A program made the position numbers and the translations under genes. Under the pieces are notes generated by a model. The model was not told where the DNA came from and ran no database searches. It saw nothing but the letters and a program-made list of their open reading frames with translations. From Opitutus sp. GAS368 (GTDB taxonomy: Bacteria; Verrucomicrobiota; Verrucomicrobiia; Opitutales; Opitutaceae), in NCBI RefSeq assembly GCF_900104925.1, contig NZ_LT629735.1, forward strand, positions 3,827,001-3,891,000: a DNA stretch of 64,000 bases, written 5' to 3'. Of this stretch, positions 1-9,144 are shown in pieces. Position 1 is the stretch's first letter, and every line of letters starts with the position of its first letter.

Positions 1-25
1 GCGGGATCAGTGATCCCGCCCTACA
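1..25. repeat. Right half of a TGTAGGG-family palindrome
   Basis: The first 25 bases read GCGGGATCAGTGATCCCGCC followed by CTACA. This is a hairpin plus the terminal CTACA seen at the ends of the other members of this family (for example 17697-17777, whose inner arms are almost the same GCGGGAT/ATCCCGC). The left half lies outside the window. It sits just downstream of the acyl carrier protein gene and could also act as a transcription end, but no T-run is visible. Confidence 0.6.
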
Positions 26-45
26 AAATCAGGCGAAGCCCAAGC

Positions 46-300
46 TCAGGCCTTGGTGGCGAACTTCGGGGTCAGGTATTCCGCGCAGCTCTCCAGCGAG
101 GCGAGGTGCGAATAGTCGGCCTCGGGCACCTCGATGCCGTGGCGCTTGCGGAGTTCCATGACGATGTCGAGGAAGTCCATCGAATCCAGCTGCAGCTGGT
201 CGCGCAGCTTGATCTCCGGCTTGATGGCCGTGAGGTCCTCGTCCGGGGCGATATCGGAGATGATGTCGATAACCAGCTTCTTGCAGTCGTCTTTCGTCAT
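46..300 (-). CDS. Acyl carrier protein
   Basis: This 84-residue protein has the size and pattern of an acyl carrier protein, which carries acyl chains on a phosphopantetheine arm during fatty-acid or polyketide assembly in the cytoplasm. The attachment site is Ser40 in the motif LQLDSMDFLD; the conserved DSL is DSM here. The sequence is acidic overall, as is usual for the family. It lies 15 bases downstream of a ketosynthase on the same strand, so the two are probably one transcript. The pairing suggests a dedicated carrier for that ketosynthase and not the main fatty-acid carrier, which is usually beside fabF, fabG and fabD. The specific product is unknown. Confidence 0.9.
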   Translation of the reverse strand: MTKDDCKKLVIDIISDIAPDEDLTAIKPEIKLRDQLQLDSMDFLDIVMELRKRHGIEVPEADYSHLASLESCAEYLTPKFATKA

Positions 301-315
301 GATGTGTGGGCAGAG

Positions 316-1554
316 TTAGGCGGCGAATCGCTTGATAATCAATGTGGAATTTATCCCGAGCATGCCGAAGGAATTGTTCAGGATCACGTCCATGCGTTTT
401 GCCTTAACCGGTTGATTGATAACCAGACCGGGAATATCACACTGGGGATCCAGTTCGTCGATGTTGATGGTCGGATGCACGACAAGGTCGTCGAAGCTGG
501 GCAGGTTGCCGGCCAGTTCGAGCGCCCCGGCGGCCCCCATGGCGTGGCCGATGAAACTCTTGGTGTTGTTGATATGCGGCGGGGTGCTCCGGCCCTTGAA
601 AACCTCGGCGATGGCCTGGCACTCCTGGATGTCGCCCTGGGGGGTCGAGGTGGCGTGCGTGTTCACCAGGTCGATGTCCTCGATGGTCATGCCGGCGTGG
701 GCGATGGCCTTGCGGACGCACTCGGCCTGGCGCTCCGGGTTGGGCAGCACATAGTCGGTGGCGTCAGAATTGACATGGTAGCCGGCGATCTCGCCGTAGA
801 TCCTGGCGCCGCGGGCCTGGGCGTCTTCCAGCCGCTCCAGCGTGTAGATGCAGCCGCCCTCCGAGATCACGATGCCGTTGCGGGCCTTGTCGAACGGCCG
901 GCTGGCCTTGGTCGGGTCGGCGTGCGCCGCGAGGGCGTTCTGGCTCTTGAAACCGGCGAAGATGCCGAAGGTCTGCGGACTCTCGCTGACGCCGCCGCCG
1001 AGGGCGAAGTCGATCTCGCCGAGCCGCAGCATCTGCGCGGCGTGGATCAGGCCCATGTTGCCGGCGGCGCAGGCGGCGCCGATGGTGTAGGCCGGGCCGG
1101 TGATGCCGAGGTTGAGCGACACCTCGCCCGCCGGGTTGTTGGCCACGGTCCGCGGGTTGTGGTGGTGCGTCCAGAACTTCGTGTCGTATTTGAACTGCGA
1201 GATGTTGTAGACCTCGTTCTCGGTCTCGACGTTGCCGTGCTCGGTGATGCCGAGGTAGATGCCGACGCGGCTGCGGTCGCGGGCCTCGAGGTTCACGCCG
1301 GCGTCGGCCAGCGCCTCCCGGGCGCAATAGATGCTGATGCCGCCGGCCCGCGTGCCGATGCGGACGTCCTTCTTTTTCTGGTATTTCAGCGGGTCGAAGG
1401 TGCACATGCCCGCCGGGTGGCGGCCCATGAAGCGGACGTCGACGGTGGTGATGCCGGACACGCCGTTCAGCAGGTTTTTCCGGAACTCGGCCAGCGAGTT
1501 GCCGTTCGGGGCGGTGAGCCCGACGCCGGTGATGACAATGCGGCTTTGCTTCAT
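316..1554 (-). CDS. Beta-ketoacyl-ACP synthase (KAS II-like)
   Basis: A 412-residue condensing enzyme that would join malonyl-ACP to an acyl chain with loss of CO2. The Cys-His-His triad is complete: Cys162 in GAACAAG, His300 in NTHATSTPQGD and His337 in the NxKSxxGH motif (NTKSFIGH), with Lys332 alongside. The usual length of FabF-type enzymes is about 410-420, so it is full length. The sequence around Cys (AACAAG, where FabF has TACATG-like residues) and the dedicated acyl carrier protein 15 bases downstream suggest a specialised branch and not the housekeeping FabF; this is inference. It is divergently oriented to galE, with only 67 bases between the two starts. Confidence 0.92.
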   Translation of the reverse strand: MKQSRIVITGVGLTAPNGNSLAEFRKNLLNGVSGITTVDVRFMGRHPAGMCTFDPLKYQKKKDVRIGTRAGGISIYCAREALADAGVNLEARDRSRVGIYLGITEHGNVETENEVYNISQFKYDTKFWTHHHNPRTVANNPAGEVSLNLGITGPAYTIGAACAAGNMGLIHAAQMLRLGEIDFALGGGVSESPQTFGIFAGFKSQNALAAHADPTKASRPFDKARNGIVISEGGCIYTLERLEDAQARGARIYGEIAGYHVNSDATDYVLPNPERQAECVRKAIAHAGMTIEDIDLVNTHATSTPQGDIQECQAIAEVFKGRSTPPHINNTKSFIGHAMGAAGALELAGNLPSFDDLVVHPTINIDELDPQCDIPGLVINQPVKAKRMDVILNNSFGMLGINSTLIIKRFAA

Positions 1555-1621
1555 GCGTGTTTCTCGAAAGGAGCCGATTTACCTAGCCATGGGAAATCGA
1601 AAAGCAATAGAAGTCTGCCCC

Positions 1622-2614
1622 ATGAAAGTGCTCGTCGCCGGCGGAGCCGGATACATCGGAAGTCATTGCGTCCGCCAGCTTACCGCCGCGGGCCACGAGC
1701 CCGTGGTCCTCGACAACCTCGCCTACGGCCACCGCTCCGCCGTGCCGGCGAACGTCAGGTTCCTCGAGGCGAATCTCGGCGACACCGTCGCGCTCGACCG
1801 GATCTTCGCCGCGGAGAAATTCGACCTGGTGATGCACTTCGCGGCCTTCTGCTACGTCGGCGAGTCGGTCAAGGCGCCGATGAAGTATTACATCAACAAC
1901 TGTTCCGCCACCTACGCGTTGCTCGAGACGATGATGCGGCACGGGGTGATGAAGTTCGTCTTCTCCTCCACCTGCGCGACCTTCGGCGTGCCGGCGAAGC
2001 TGCCGTTGACCGAGGACATGCCGCAGGCGCCGATCAATCCCTACGGCCAGACCAAGCTCGACGTGGAGAATGCGCTCAAGGCGCTCGCCCACGGCCAGGG
2101 CCTGAGCTTCGCCACCTTCCGCTACTTCAACGCCGCCGGCGCCGCCGAGGACGGCAGCATTGGCGAGGACCATGACCCCGAGACGCACCTTATCCCGCTG
2201 GCCATCTGGGCCGCCCAGGGCAAGCGCCCGGCGCTGGAGGTCTTCGGCACCGACTACCCCACCCCCGATGGCACCTGCCTGCGCGATTACGTGCACGTCG
2301 ACGACCTGAGCCGCGCGCACATCGCGGCCTTCGACCGTCTCGCCCAACCCGGCACCGCGCTTTTCTACAATCTCGGCACGGGCCAGCCGACCTCGGTGCT
2401 TGAGGTCATCAAGGCCGTCGAGAAGGTCACCGGCCTCAAGGTGCCCGTGAAATACAGCCCGCGCCGCGAGGGCGATCCGCCGGCGCTCTACGCCAATTCC
2501 GCCAAGGCGCAGGCCGACCTCGGCTGGAAGCCCAAGTTCATGACGATCGGCTCCATCGTGGAGACCGCCTGGCGCTGGCATAAGGCCAAGCCGGGCGGCT
2601 ACGGGGATCGGTAG
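1622..2614 (+). CDS. galE: UDP-glucose 4-epimerase
   Basis: A 330-residue short-chain dehydrogenase/reductase of the extended type that interconverts UDP-glucose and UDP-galactose with bound NAD, feeding surface polysaccharide synthesis. The N-terminal Rossmann motif GGAGYIGSH (residues 7-15) and the catalytic pair Tyr141/Lys145 in NPYGQTK are present, and the C-terminal region keeps the GTDYPTPDGTCLRDYVHVDD signature of GalE. The reading frame is open upstream to 1331, but the ATG at 1622 gives the normal start directly before the Rossmann strand. A palindromic repeat lies just after the stop. Confidence 0.95.
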   Translation: MKVLVAGGAGYIGSHCVRQLTAAGHEPVVLDNLAYGHRSAVPANVRFLEANLGDTVALDRIFAAEKFDLVMHFAAFCYVGESVKAPMKYYINNCSATYALLETMMRHGVMKFVFSSTCATFGVPAKLPLTEDMPQAPINPYGQTKLDVENALKALAHGQGLSFATFRYFNAAGAAEDGSIGEDHDPETHLIPLAIWAAQGKRPALEVFGTDYPTPDGTCLRDYVHVDDLSRAHIAAFDRLAQPGTALFYNLGTGQPTSVLEVIKAVEKVTGLKVPVKYSPRREGDPPALYANSAKAQADLGWKPKFMTIGSIVETAWRWHKAKPGGYGDR

Positions 2615-2624
2615 CAGGTTTGCC

Positions 2625-2690
2625 GTAGGGTCGGCGCTTGCGCCGACCTCGTTCACGATATCCCAAGGTCGGCGCAAGCGCCGACCCTGC
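2625..2690. repeat. TGTAGGG-family palindrome (copy at 2.6 kb)
   Basis: GTAGGGTCGGCGCTTGCG is mirrored by CGCAAGCGCCGACCCTGC about 20 bases later, so the whole 66-base unit can fold on itself, and each arm is itself a small hairpin (GGTCGGCGC/GCGCCGACC). It lies between the convergent galE and NtrC-like genes and could terminate both. The same layout recurs at 9.0, 36.4 and 37.1 kb. Confidence 0.8.
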
Positions 2691-2697
2691 ACCAGAC

Positions 2698-2725
2698 GCG
2701 GCCCGCAGGGAGGCGGGCCCTCCAC
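2698..2725. repeat. GC-rich palindrome ending in CCCTCCA
   Basis: GGCCCGC, AGGGAG, GCGGGCC then CTCCA: a short hairpin with the CTCCA end that also bounds the palindromes in rsmA (29.4 kb) and at 15.1 kb. It ends only a few bases from the stop codon of the NtrC-like gene. Confidence 0.5.
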
Positions 2726-2727
2726 TA

Positions 2728-4122
<1,395 letters not shown>

Positions 4123-4152
4123 GACTTAGGTGGGAATGGTCAAAATGATTAG

Positions 4153-4166
4153 CGCTTTGCGCAAAG
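4153..4166. promoter_or_regulatory. Perfect 14-bp palindrome between divergent genes
   Basis: GCTTTGCGCAAAGC is a perfect dyad in the 63-base gap between the divergent NtrC-like gene and the M50 protease gene. Its position fits an operator or activator site controlling one or both genes, but no clear -24/-12 sigma-54 promoter was recognised beside it. Confidence 0.35.
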
Positions 4167-4185
4167 CTGGTTCTACTTACCGGCC

Positions 4186-4971
4186 ATGCTAGGGTGGTCA
4201 ATTAACTTGTTTCGGGTCTTCGGGATCCAACTCGCGGTGCACGCGAGCTTCGTGCTGCTGCTGCTCTACGCCGGCCTGGAGGGCTGGCAGGATGACGGCG
4301 GCTGGACCGGCATGCTGATCAGCGTCATAATGGTCGTGGTTTTTTTCATCTGCGTGGTGCTGCACGAACTGGGCCATTCGCTGACGGCCCGGCGTTACGG
4401 CATCCGGGTGCCGCGCATCCTGCTCATGCCGATCGGCGGCATGGCGGAGTTCGAGCGCATCCCCCGCCAGCCGTCCGCGGAGTTTCTCATCACGATCGCC
4501 GGGCCGCTGGTCAATTTTGCGATCGTCCTTGTGCTGTTGCCCTTCGTGGGCTTGCCGCCGGGATTCCCCTTTCATCCGGTCTATGAGGACTCGATCCGCG
4601 GATTGTGGCAAATGCTGCTCTATTGGAATGGCCTGATGGGGCTCTTCAACCTGCTGCCGGTGTTCCCCATGGACGGAGGCCGGATCTTCCGCGCCCTGCT
4701 GGCCAGCCGGCTCCCCTACCTGCAGGCGACCTGGTGGGCGGTGATGGTCGGGCGCGTGCTGGCCATCGGCTTGATCCTCAGGAATCTTTACCTGGAGAAC
4801 TACATGCTCGCCGTCCTGTTCACCTTCATCCTGGTTGCCGGCAACGCCGAATACCAGGCCGCCCTGCGTCGCGAGCAGGAGGAAGCCTATTGGCGGGAAA
4901 TGGCCCGGGAGGCGGTGACGGTGCCGCCCGCGACGGACGAGCCGCCACTCATCCTGCACGGGCCGAACTAA
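4186..4971 (+). CDS. Site-2-type metalloprotease (M50 family membrane protein)
   Basis: A 261-residue polytopic inner-membrane protein. The zinc motif HELGH (His60, Glu61, His64) lies in a membrane helix and the third ligand Asp163 lies in NLLPVFPMDGGR, which together define intramembrane zinc proteases of the SREBP site-2 class. It lacks the PDZ domain of RseP and resembles the short SpoIVFB-like branch, which cleaves membrane-tethered regulators. Its substrate here is unknown. The start was taken at the ATG at 4186, directly before the first hydrophobic segment. It is divergent from the NtrC-like gene. Confidence 0.88.
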   Translation: MLGWSINLFRVFGIQLAVHASFVLLLLYAGLEGWQDDGGWTGMLISVIMVVVFFICVVLHELGHSLTARRYGIRVPRILLMPIGGMAEFERIPRQPSAEFLITIAGPLVNFAIVLVLLPFVGLPPGFPFHPVYEDSIRGLWQMLLYWNGLMGLFNLLPVFPMDGGRIFRALLASRLPYLQATWWAVMVGRVLAIGLILRNLYLENYMLAVLFTFILVAGNAEYQAALRREQEEAYWREMAREAVTVPPATDEPPLILHGPN

Positions 4972-4975
4972 AAGC

Positions 4976-5003
4976 GAAAGCCGTCCACGGGTGGACGGCT
5001 TTC
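4976..5003. terminator. Symmetric hairpin between the M50 gene and tRNA-Ala
   Basis: GAAAGCCGTCCAC, two G's, then GTGGACGGCTTTC is a perfect 13-base dyad. A-rich and T-rich flanks on the two sides allow it to end transcription of the M50 gene on the plus strand and of the tRNA on the minus strand. Confidence 0.7.
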
Positions 5004-5007
5004 AAAG

Positions 5008-5083
5008 TGGTGGACCCTAGCGGGTTCGAACCGCTGACCTCCTCAATGCCATTGAGGCGCTCTACCAACTGAGCTAAGAGCCC
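5008..5083 (-). tRNA. tRNA-Ala (anticodon GGC)
   Basis: The minus strand folds into a complete 76-base cloverleaf. The acceptor stem is GGGCTCT/AGGGTCC, the D arm has GCTC/GAGC, the anticodon stem CCTCA/TGAGG encloses loop ATGGCAT with anticodon GGC, and the T arm AGCGG-TTCGAAC-CCGCT is perfect. The 3' CCA is encoded. GGC reads GCC and GCT alanine codons, which are abundant in the genes here. Confidence 0.95.
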
Positions 5084-5141
5084 GTAACTGAACTAAAGAA
5101 GGGCCTAAAAGTAAGTTTTGGCCGGGGAACGCAAGGACTTT

Positions 5142-5966
5142 TTATGCCTCGTCCTTCATCTTGAAAGTGACCGTCCAGGTGTCCGGCCGGTGGTTCGGTG
5201 TCGGCCCGATCGAGCGCATGCGGCGGAAGGCATCGAGCACCGAATCGTCGAATTCCCGGTTGCCGGAAGTCTTGGTGATGCGGGGGTTGAGGATGGCCCC
5301 GCTGGCGGTGATGTCGAAGGTCACCTTGGTTTCCAGCTGGTCGCTCACGCCGCTTGGCGGCTCGTGGGCGCGCTTCAGTTCCTGGATGAGAAACGAGATG
5401 TAGGTGCTGAGCTCGTCCGCCTCCTCGCGGGTCAGCGCCTTGCCATTGCTGCCGCGCGTGCTGGCCGTCGAGCCGATCTTCGCGCCGCCGAGAATGCCCT
5501 GCACGTCCACCTTTGGCACGTTGGCCGCGCGCGCGGTGGTGGCGATGGACGGCTTCGGGGTCGGGTGTTTCTTGAGGTAGTCCTTGTAGGACATCCTCGC
5601 GCTCTGGTTCATCTGCTTGGCGATGCTGGTGTCCGATTTGACCTTGGGTGATGATGTCACCGCTTTGGGCGGTGCCGTCTCGGCCTTGGGTGGCGCGGTC
5701 TCGGGCACGCTGGGACTCTCCTGCACCTGGGGCTCTACCTTGTCCGGCGGCAGCTCGACCTTGGGCACGTTCACCTTCATCGCCGTGTTGCCCGCGGCGG
5801 GGGCGGCCAGCGCGGTCGGGTCCGCGCCCGGCCCCTGCACCAGCTCGAAGATCACGGGCACTTTCTCCGAGTGCGCCATGTAGATCGTCGTGCAGAAGAT
5901 CAGCGCGGCCACGAAACCGTGGAGGATCAGCGACGTGAGGAACGCACTGGAGGAATTCGGCCGCAT
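5142..5966 (-). CDS. TonB/TolA-like energy transducer
   Basis: A 274-residue periplasmic protein anchored by one N-terminal membrane helix (residues about 9-31, LTSLILHGFVAALIFCTTIY). A long Pro/Lys/Val-rich linker (about 60-150) spans the periplasm, and the C-terminal domain (about 190-274) resembles the TonB/TolA C-terminal fold (VTFDITASGAILNPRITKTSGN). With ExbB and ExbD directly upstream (4-base spacing to exbD) it would pass proton-motive energy to outer-membrane receptors or to the Tol system. It is the last gene of a tight three-gene operon. TonB versus TolA function cannot be settled from sequence alone. Confidence 0.85.
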   Translation of the reverse strand: MRPNSSSAFLTSLILHGFVAALIFCTTIYMAHSEKVPVIFELVQGPGADPTALAAPAAGNTAMKVNVPKVELPPDKVEPQVQESPSVPETAPPKAETAPPKAVTSSPKVKSDTSIAKQMNQSARMSYKDYLKKHPTPKPSIATTARAANVPKVDVQGILGGAKIGSTASTRGSNGKALTREEADELSTYISFLIQELKRAHEPPSGVSDQLETKVTFDITASGAILNPRITKTSGNREFDDSVLDAFRRMRSIGPTPNHRPDTWTVTFKMKDEA

Positions 5967-5970
5967 CGTA

Positions 5971-6390
5971 TCACTTGGATTCCGTGTCGAGGGAGATCCG
6001 GGTCAGGCCGCGCTTGGTGAGCTCGTCCATGACGCGGACGACCTGCTGGTATTGCAGGGACATGTCCGCGCGGATGCGGATGATGGGCGGCTTCGAGCGG
6101 GCGGCGAACTCCGTCAGGGTCCGGGACAGCTCGGCGAAGCTCACGGGCTTGCTGCCGACGTAGAGCTTGCCGGATTGGTCGATGGAAACGGTCTGGAATT
6201 CCGACTCGGGCGGAACCTGGGGTTTCTTGCTTTCGCCGGGCAGGTTCAGCGGGATGGTCTGCTCCTGCTGGATGAGCGGCGTCGTGATCATGAAGATGAT
6301 CAGCAGGGTGAAGCCGAGGTCGACCATGTTGGTCACGTTCAGCTCCGCAACCGGGTGCAGCTGGCGTTGACGGCGGAAGATCTTGGCCAT
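5971..6390 (-). CDS. ExbD/TolR biopolymer transport protein
   Basis: A 139-residue protein with one N-terminal membrane helix containing the proton-path Asp (LNVTNMVDLGFTLLIIFMI) and a small periplasmic domain, as in ExbD and TolR. It forms the ion-conducting motor with the ExbB homologue, whose stop is 8 bases before this start. The reading frame continues upstream, but the ATG at 6390 gives the canonical N terminus (MAKIFRRQRQ). Confidence 0.92.
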   Translation of the reverse strand: MAKIFRRQRQLHPVAELNVTNMVDLGFTLLIIFMITTPLIQQEQTIPLNLPGESKKPQVPPESEFQTVSIDQSGKLYVGSKPVSFAELSRTLTEFAARSKPPIIRIRADMSLQYQQVVRVMDELTKRGLTRISLDTESK

Positions 6391-6398
6391 GGCGGGGG

Positions 6399-7100
6399 TT
6401 ACTTGGCCTCGAGCTCGATGCGGTCGGCGAGCGTGCTCGCGTAGTTCTCGAGCTCGGTGATCATGGTCTTCACGTTTCCGAGCAGGATGTTGTAGCCGAA
6501 GACCGACGGGATCGCGACCACGAGGCCGGAGATGGTGGTGAGCAGCGCGGCGGACACGCCGGGGGCGAGCGTGGCGAGCGTGGCCGAGCCCTGCTCGGCG
6601 ATCGCGCCGAACGCCTCCATGATGCCCCACACGGTGCCGAACAGGCCCATGAACGGTGCGCCCGAGACGAGCGAGGCGAGGATGATCATGCTGGCCTCGT
6701 AGCGCAGCGACTGGCGGGCCAGCGCGCGCTGGATGGCGTTCTCCGCGTGCTCCAGGCGGCTGCGCGGCGTGTCGTCGCCCTTCTCCTTGCCGATGGCGGC
6801 GGCTCGCCAGTAGGCCTCGAGCGCGTCGGCCAGCAGGTCGGCATACGGGATGTCGCGGCGGTTCTTGAGGTTCTCGGGCAGGTCGAGGATGTGGCGCTCC
6901 TCCGCGAGCTTCCGCTCGAAGGCGAAGTTCAGCTGCCGGAGCTTCTTCAGCTCGGAATATTTGCCCATCATCAGCGCCCAGGCGAAGATGCTGAAGATCG
7001 CCAGCAGGCCGATGACGACCTGACCGACGTGGTCGGTGATGAGGAAGACCTGCCAGATGTTGAGCGAGGCGAGGAGCGGCGGAAAAAGAAGGCTGGGCAT
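6399..7100 (-). CDS. ExbB/TolQ (MotA-type) proton channel protein
   Basis: A 233-residue three-helix membrane protein. The first helix is residues about 22-45, and the two conserved helices of the MotA/TolQ/ExbB domain lie at about 125-215 with GAPFMGLFGTVWGIMEAF and the Thr/Pro-rich stretch LAPGVSAALLTTISGLVVAIP. It builds the pentameric proton channel that drives the TonB/TolA partner encoded two genes downstream. The frame is open to 7505, but the ATG at 7100 gives the normal family N terminus. Confidence 0.93.
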   Translation of the reverse strand: MPSLLFPPLLASLNIWQVFLITDHVGQVVIGLLAIFSIFAWALMMGKYSELKKLRQLNFAFERKLAEERHILDLPENLKNRRDIPYADLLADALEAYWRAAAIGKEKGDDTPRSRLEHAENAIQRALARQSLRYEASMIILASLVSGAPFMGLFGTVWGIMEAFGAIAEQGSATLATLAPGVSAALLTTISGLVVAIPSVFGYNILLGNVKTMITELENYASTLADRIELEAK

Positions 7101-7239
7101 GTGGTTGAAGTGTTGGCGCGTTTGCCGCGGCCAATCAATGGGAATTCTCGCCTTTCGGCGGCAATCTCCCGGCCCGCGCGGCTGAATCTGGTTGCGCGCC
7201 GCCGCCAACCTTTTTTCGTGGGAGCTGTCTCCCCTGCTT

Positions 7240-7887
7240 ATGCCCACCAAGCCCAAATCCGCCGGCCAGCTCATCTCCTTCGAGGGTTCCGAGGGGAGCG
7301 GCAAGTCCACCCAGATCACCCGCCTCGCCGAGCACCTCCAGCAGGCCGGCCGGGAGGTCGTCGCCACCCGCGAGCCGGGCGGCACCGAGATCGGCGAGCA
7401 GATCCGGAGCATCATCGTCCACAATTCCAAGGGCGACGAGATGTGCCCCGAGACCGAGCTCCTGCTCTTCACCGCTGCCCGGGCCCAGGTCGTCCGCGAG
7501 GTCATCGCCCCCGCCCTGAAGCGCGGCGCCGTGGTCCTGAGCGACCGCTACCTCGACTCCTCGACCGTCTACCAGGGCATCGCCCGCAACCTCGCTTCCG
7601 GTCCGGTCAGCGCGATCAATCGCTTCGCCGTCGGCGAGGTCATGCCGCATCTGACCATCGTCATCGATGTGCCGACCGAGGTCAGCCTGGCGCGCATCCG
7701 CCGGCGCGCCTCCGGCCTGCCCGACCGCATGGAGCGCGAGAACATCGCCTTCTACACCAAGGTCCGTGAGGGCTACCTTCTGCTCGCCAAAGAATGGCCG
7801 GAACGCGTGATCGTCGTCGACGGCACGCTGTCGCCCGACGCCATCGACAAGAAGATCTGGGCCGAGGTCCAGAAACGCTTCGGGTGA
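7240..7887 (+). CDS. tmk: Thymidylate kinase
   Basis: A 215-residue P-loop kinase that phosphorylates dTMP to dTDP for DNA synthesis. The P-loop is FEGSEGSGKSTQ, followed by the DRx motif (VVLSDRYLDSSTVYQG) and a lid region rich in Arg (RIRRRASGLPDRME). The frame is open upstream to 7192, but the ATG at 7240 is six to seven codons before the first strand, as usual. holB follows on the same strand, the common tmk-holB pairing, though a palindromic repeat has entered the 132-base gap. Confidence 0.95.
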   Translation: MPTKPKSAGQLISFEGSEGSGKSTQITRLAEHLQQAGREVVATREPGGTEIGEQIRSIIVHNSKGDEMCPETELLLFTAARAQVVREVIAPALKRGAVVLSDRYLDSSTVYQGIARNLASGPVSAINRFAVGEVMPHLTIVIDVPTEVSLARIRRRASGLPDRMERENIAFYTKVREGYLLLAKEWPERVIVVDGTLSPDAIDKKIWAEVQKRFG

Positions 7888-7895
7888 TCTTGCAT

Positions 7896-7978
7896 TGTCA
7901 TTCTGAGCCTGGCGAAGAATCCAGCGGCACGGCCGCTGCGTGCATGGTTCTGGATTCTTCGCTACATTCAGAATGACA
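7896..7978. repeat. TGTCATTCTGAG-family palindrome (7.9 kb)
   Basis: TGTCATTCTGAGCCTGG...GAAGAATCCAG is mirrored by CTGGATTCTTC...TTCAGAATGACA. The 83-base unit separates tmk from holB. Seven copies of the family occur in the window, three of them inside larger TA-flanked elements. Confidence 0.8.
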
Positions 7979-8019
7979 TTTTGATTGGTTAGGTTTCTGA
8001 CTTCTGTTTTCTGTCCTCG

Positions 8020-9003
8020 ATGTCTGCCACGATCACGCCCTGGCCCGCCGCCCTTGCCGGCACCCCCGCCGTCGCGGTCATCGAGCGGGCCATCGAGCGC
8101 TCGCGACTCGCCCACAGCCTGCTGCTGCACGGCGAAAACCTCGCCACGCTCGCGACCGTCGCCCACGCCATCGCCGACCGCCTGCTCAACGACCCGCGGC
8201 ACCAGGCCCAGCATTTCCCGCCGAAGCAGCACCCGGACTTCTTCGCGCTCCGCCCGGCCGGCAAGATGCGCCAGATCTCGGCCGAGGTCACCCGCGACCT
8301 CATCGGCTCGATCCAGGTGTCGCCGCAGGTCTCGCACCGCAAGGTCGCCGTCGTCTATGAGGCCGACCGGATGAACACCGCCGCGGCCAACATCTTCCTC
8401 AAGACCCTCGAGGAGCCGTCCGCCAGCACGACGATCCTGCTGCTCACGACCCGCCCCTACTCGCTGCTGCCGACCATCCGCAGCCGCTGCCTGCACTTCC
8501 GCTTCACCGACGCCGGCAGCGAGACCCTCGCCGGCGCCGACGAGCCGACCCGCGCGCAGTGGAAGTCCGCGCTGGCCGACTACGCCGGCTGGCTGCAACT
8601 GCTGACCGCCGGGGTCGTCGAAAAGCGCGCCGTGGCCGATCAGCTGATGGGCGTCTACGGTCTCATCACCCGCTTCAACGCCGTCCTCGCCGCCGCCACC
8701 GACCAGGCCTGGAAGCAGCAGAAGGAGAAACTGCCGGATGACATTGACGACGACGAACAGGCCGCCATCGAGACCGGCATCGCCAACGGCATCCGCCTGA
8801 AGCTTTTCGCCGAGCTCGAGCACGCCACCCGCGATTTCGCCCAGAAGCGCCTGCTCGAAGGCGACGAGTCCGCCCGTCGCTCGCTCGTGGCCGCGGTCGG
8901 CCAGCTGGAGCATGATATCGGCCTGCTCCGTCTGAACCTCAACGAGGCCGCCGCGCTGGAGAACTTCCTGCTCTCGTCGCTGCGACTGTGGGCGAAGCGC
9001 TGA
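8020..9003 (+). CDS. holB: DNA polymerase III delta' subunit
   Basis: A 327-residue AAA+-type clamp-loader subunit. The motif NIFLKTLEEPSASTTILLLT and the sensor region TIRSRCLHF are typical of delta' and tau/gamma. The N-terminal part has no intact Walker A, as expected for delta', which opens the loader without hydrolysing ATP. It follows tmk, the usual neighbour. The start is the ATG at 8020; directly upstream there is a pyrimidine-rich run (CTTCTGTTTTCTGTCCTC) and no Shine-Dalgarno sequence. Confidence 0.88.
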   Translation: MSATITPWPAALAGTPAVAVIERAIERSRLAHSLLLHGENLATLATVAHAIADRLLNDPRHQAQHFPPKQHPDFFALRPAGKMRQISAEVTRDLIGSIQVSPQVSHRKVAVVYEADRMNTAAANIFLKTLEEPSASTTILLLTTRPYSLLPTIRSRCLHFRFTDAGSETLAGADEPTRAQWKSALADYAGWLQLLTAGVVEKRAVADQLMGVYGLITRFNAVLAAATDQAWKQQKEKLPDDIDDDEQAAIETGIANGIRLKLFAELEHATRDFAQKRLLEGDESARRSLVAAVGQLEHDIGLLRLNLNEAAALENFLLSSLRLWAKR

Positions 9004-9009
9004 CCTTAT

Positions 9010-9072
9010 TGTAGGGTCGCCGCTTGCCGGCGGACCGCACAGCACGGCACGGCGACAAGCGCCGGCCCTACA
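9010..9072. repeat. TGTAGGG-family palindrome (9.0 kb)
   Basis: TGTAGGGTCGCCGCTTGCCG is mirrored by GGCGACAAGCGCCGGCCCTACA. The unit fills the gap between holB and the MATE transporter gene. Confidence 0.8.
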
Positions 9073-9144
9073 TTCGCAACCAAGAGCGCCCGTAATTCCG
9101 CTTTACTCGGCACGGCGTTGGCTGTGTGTGGTTCGTTCCACCCG

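Noticed and set aside
10-2175. Plus-strand open frame of over 700 codons at the window start
   Set aside because: It is antisense to the ketosynthase and carrier genes and out of frame with galE; its codons mirror the third-position GC of the real genes.
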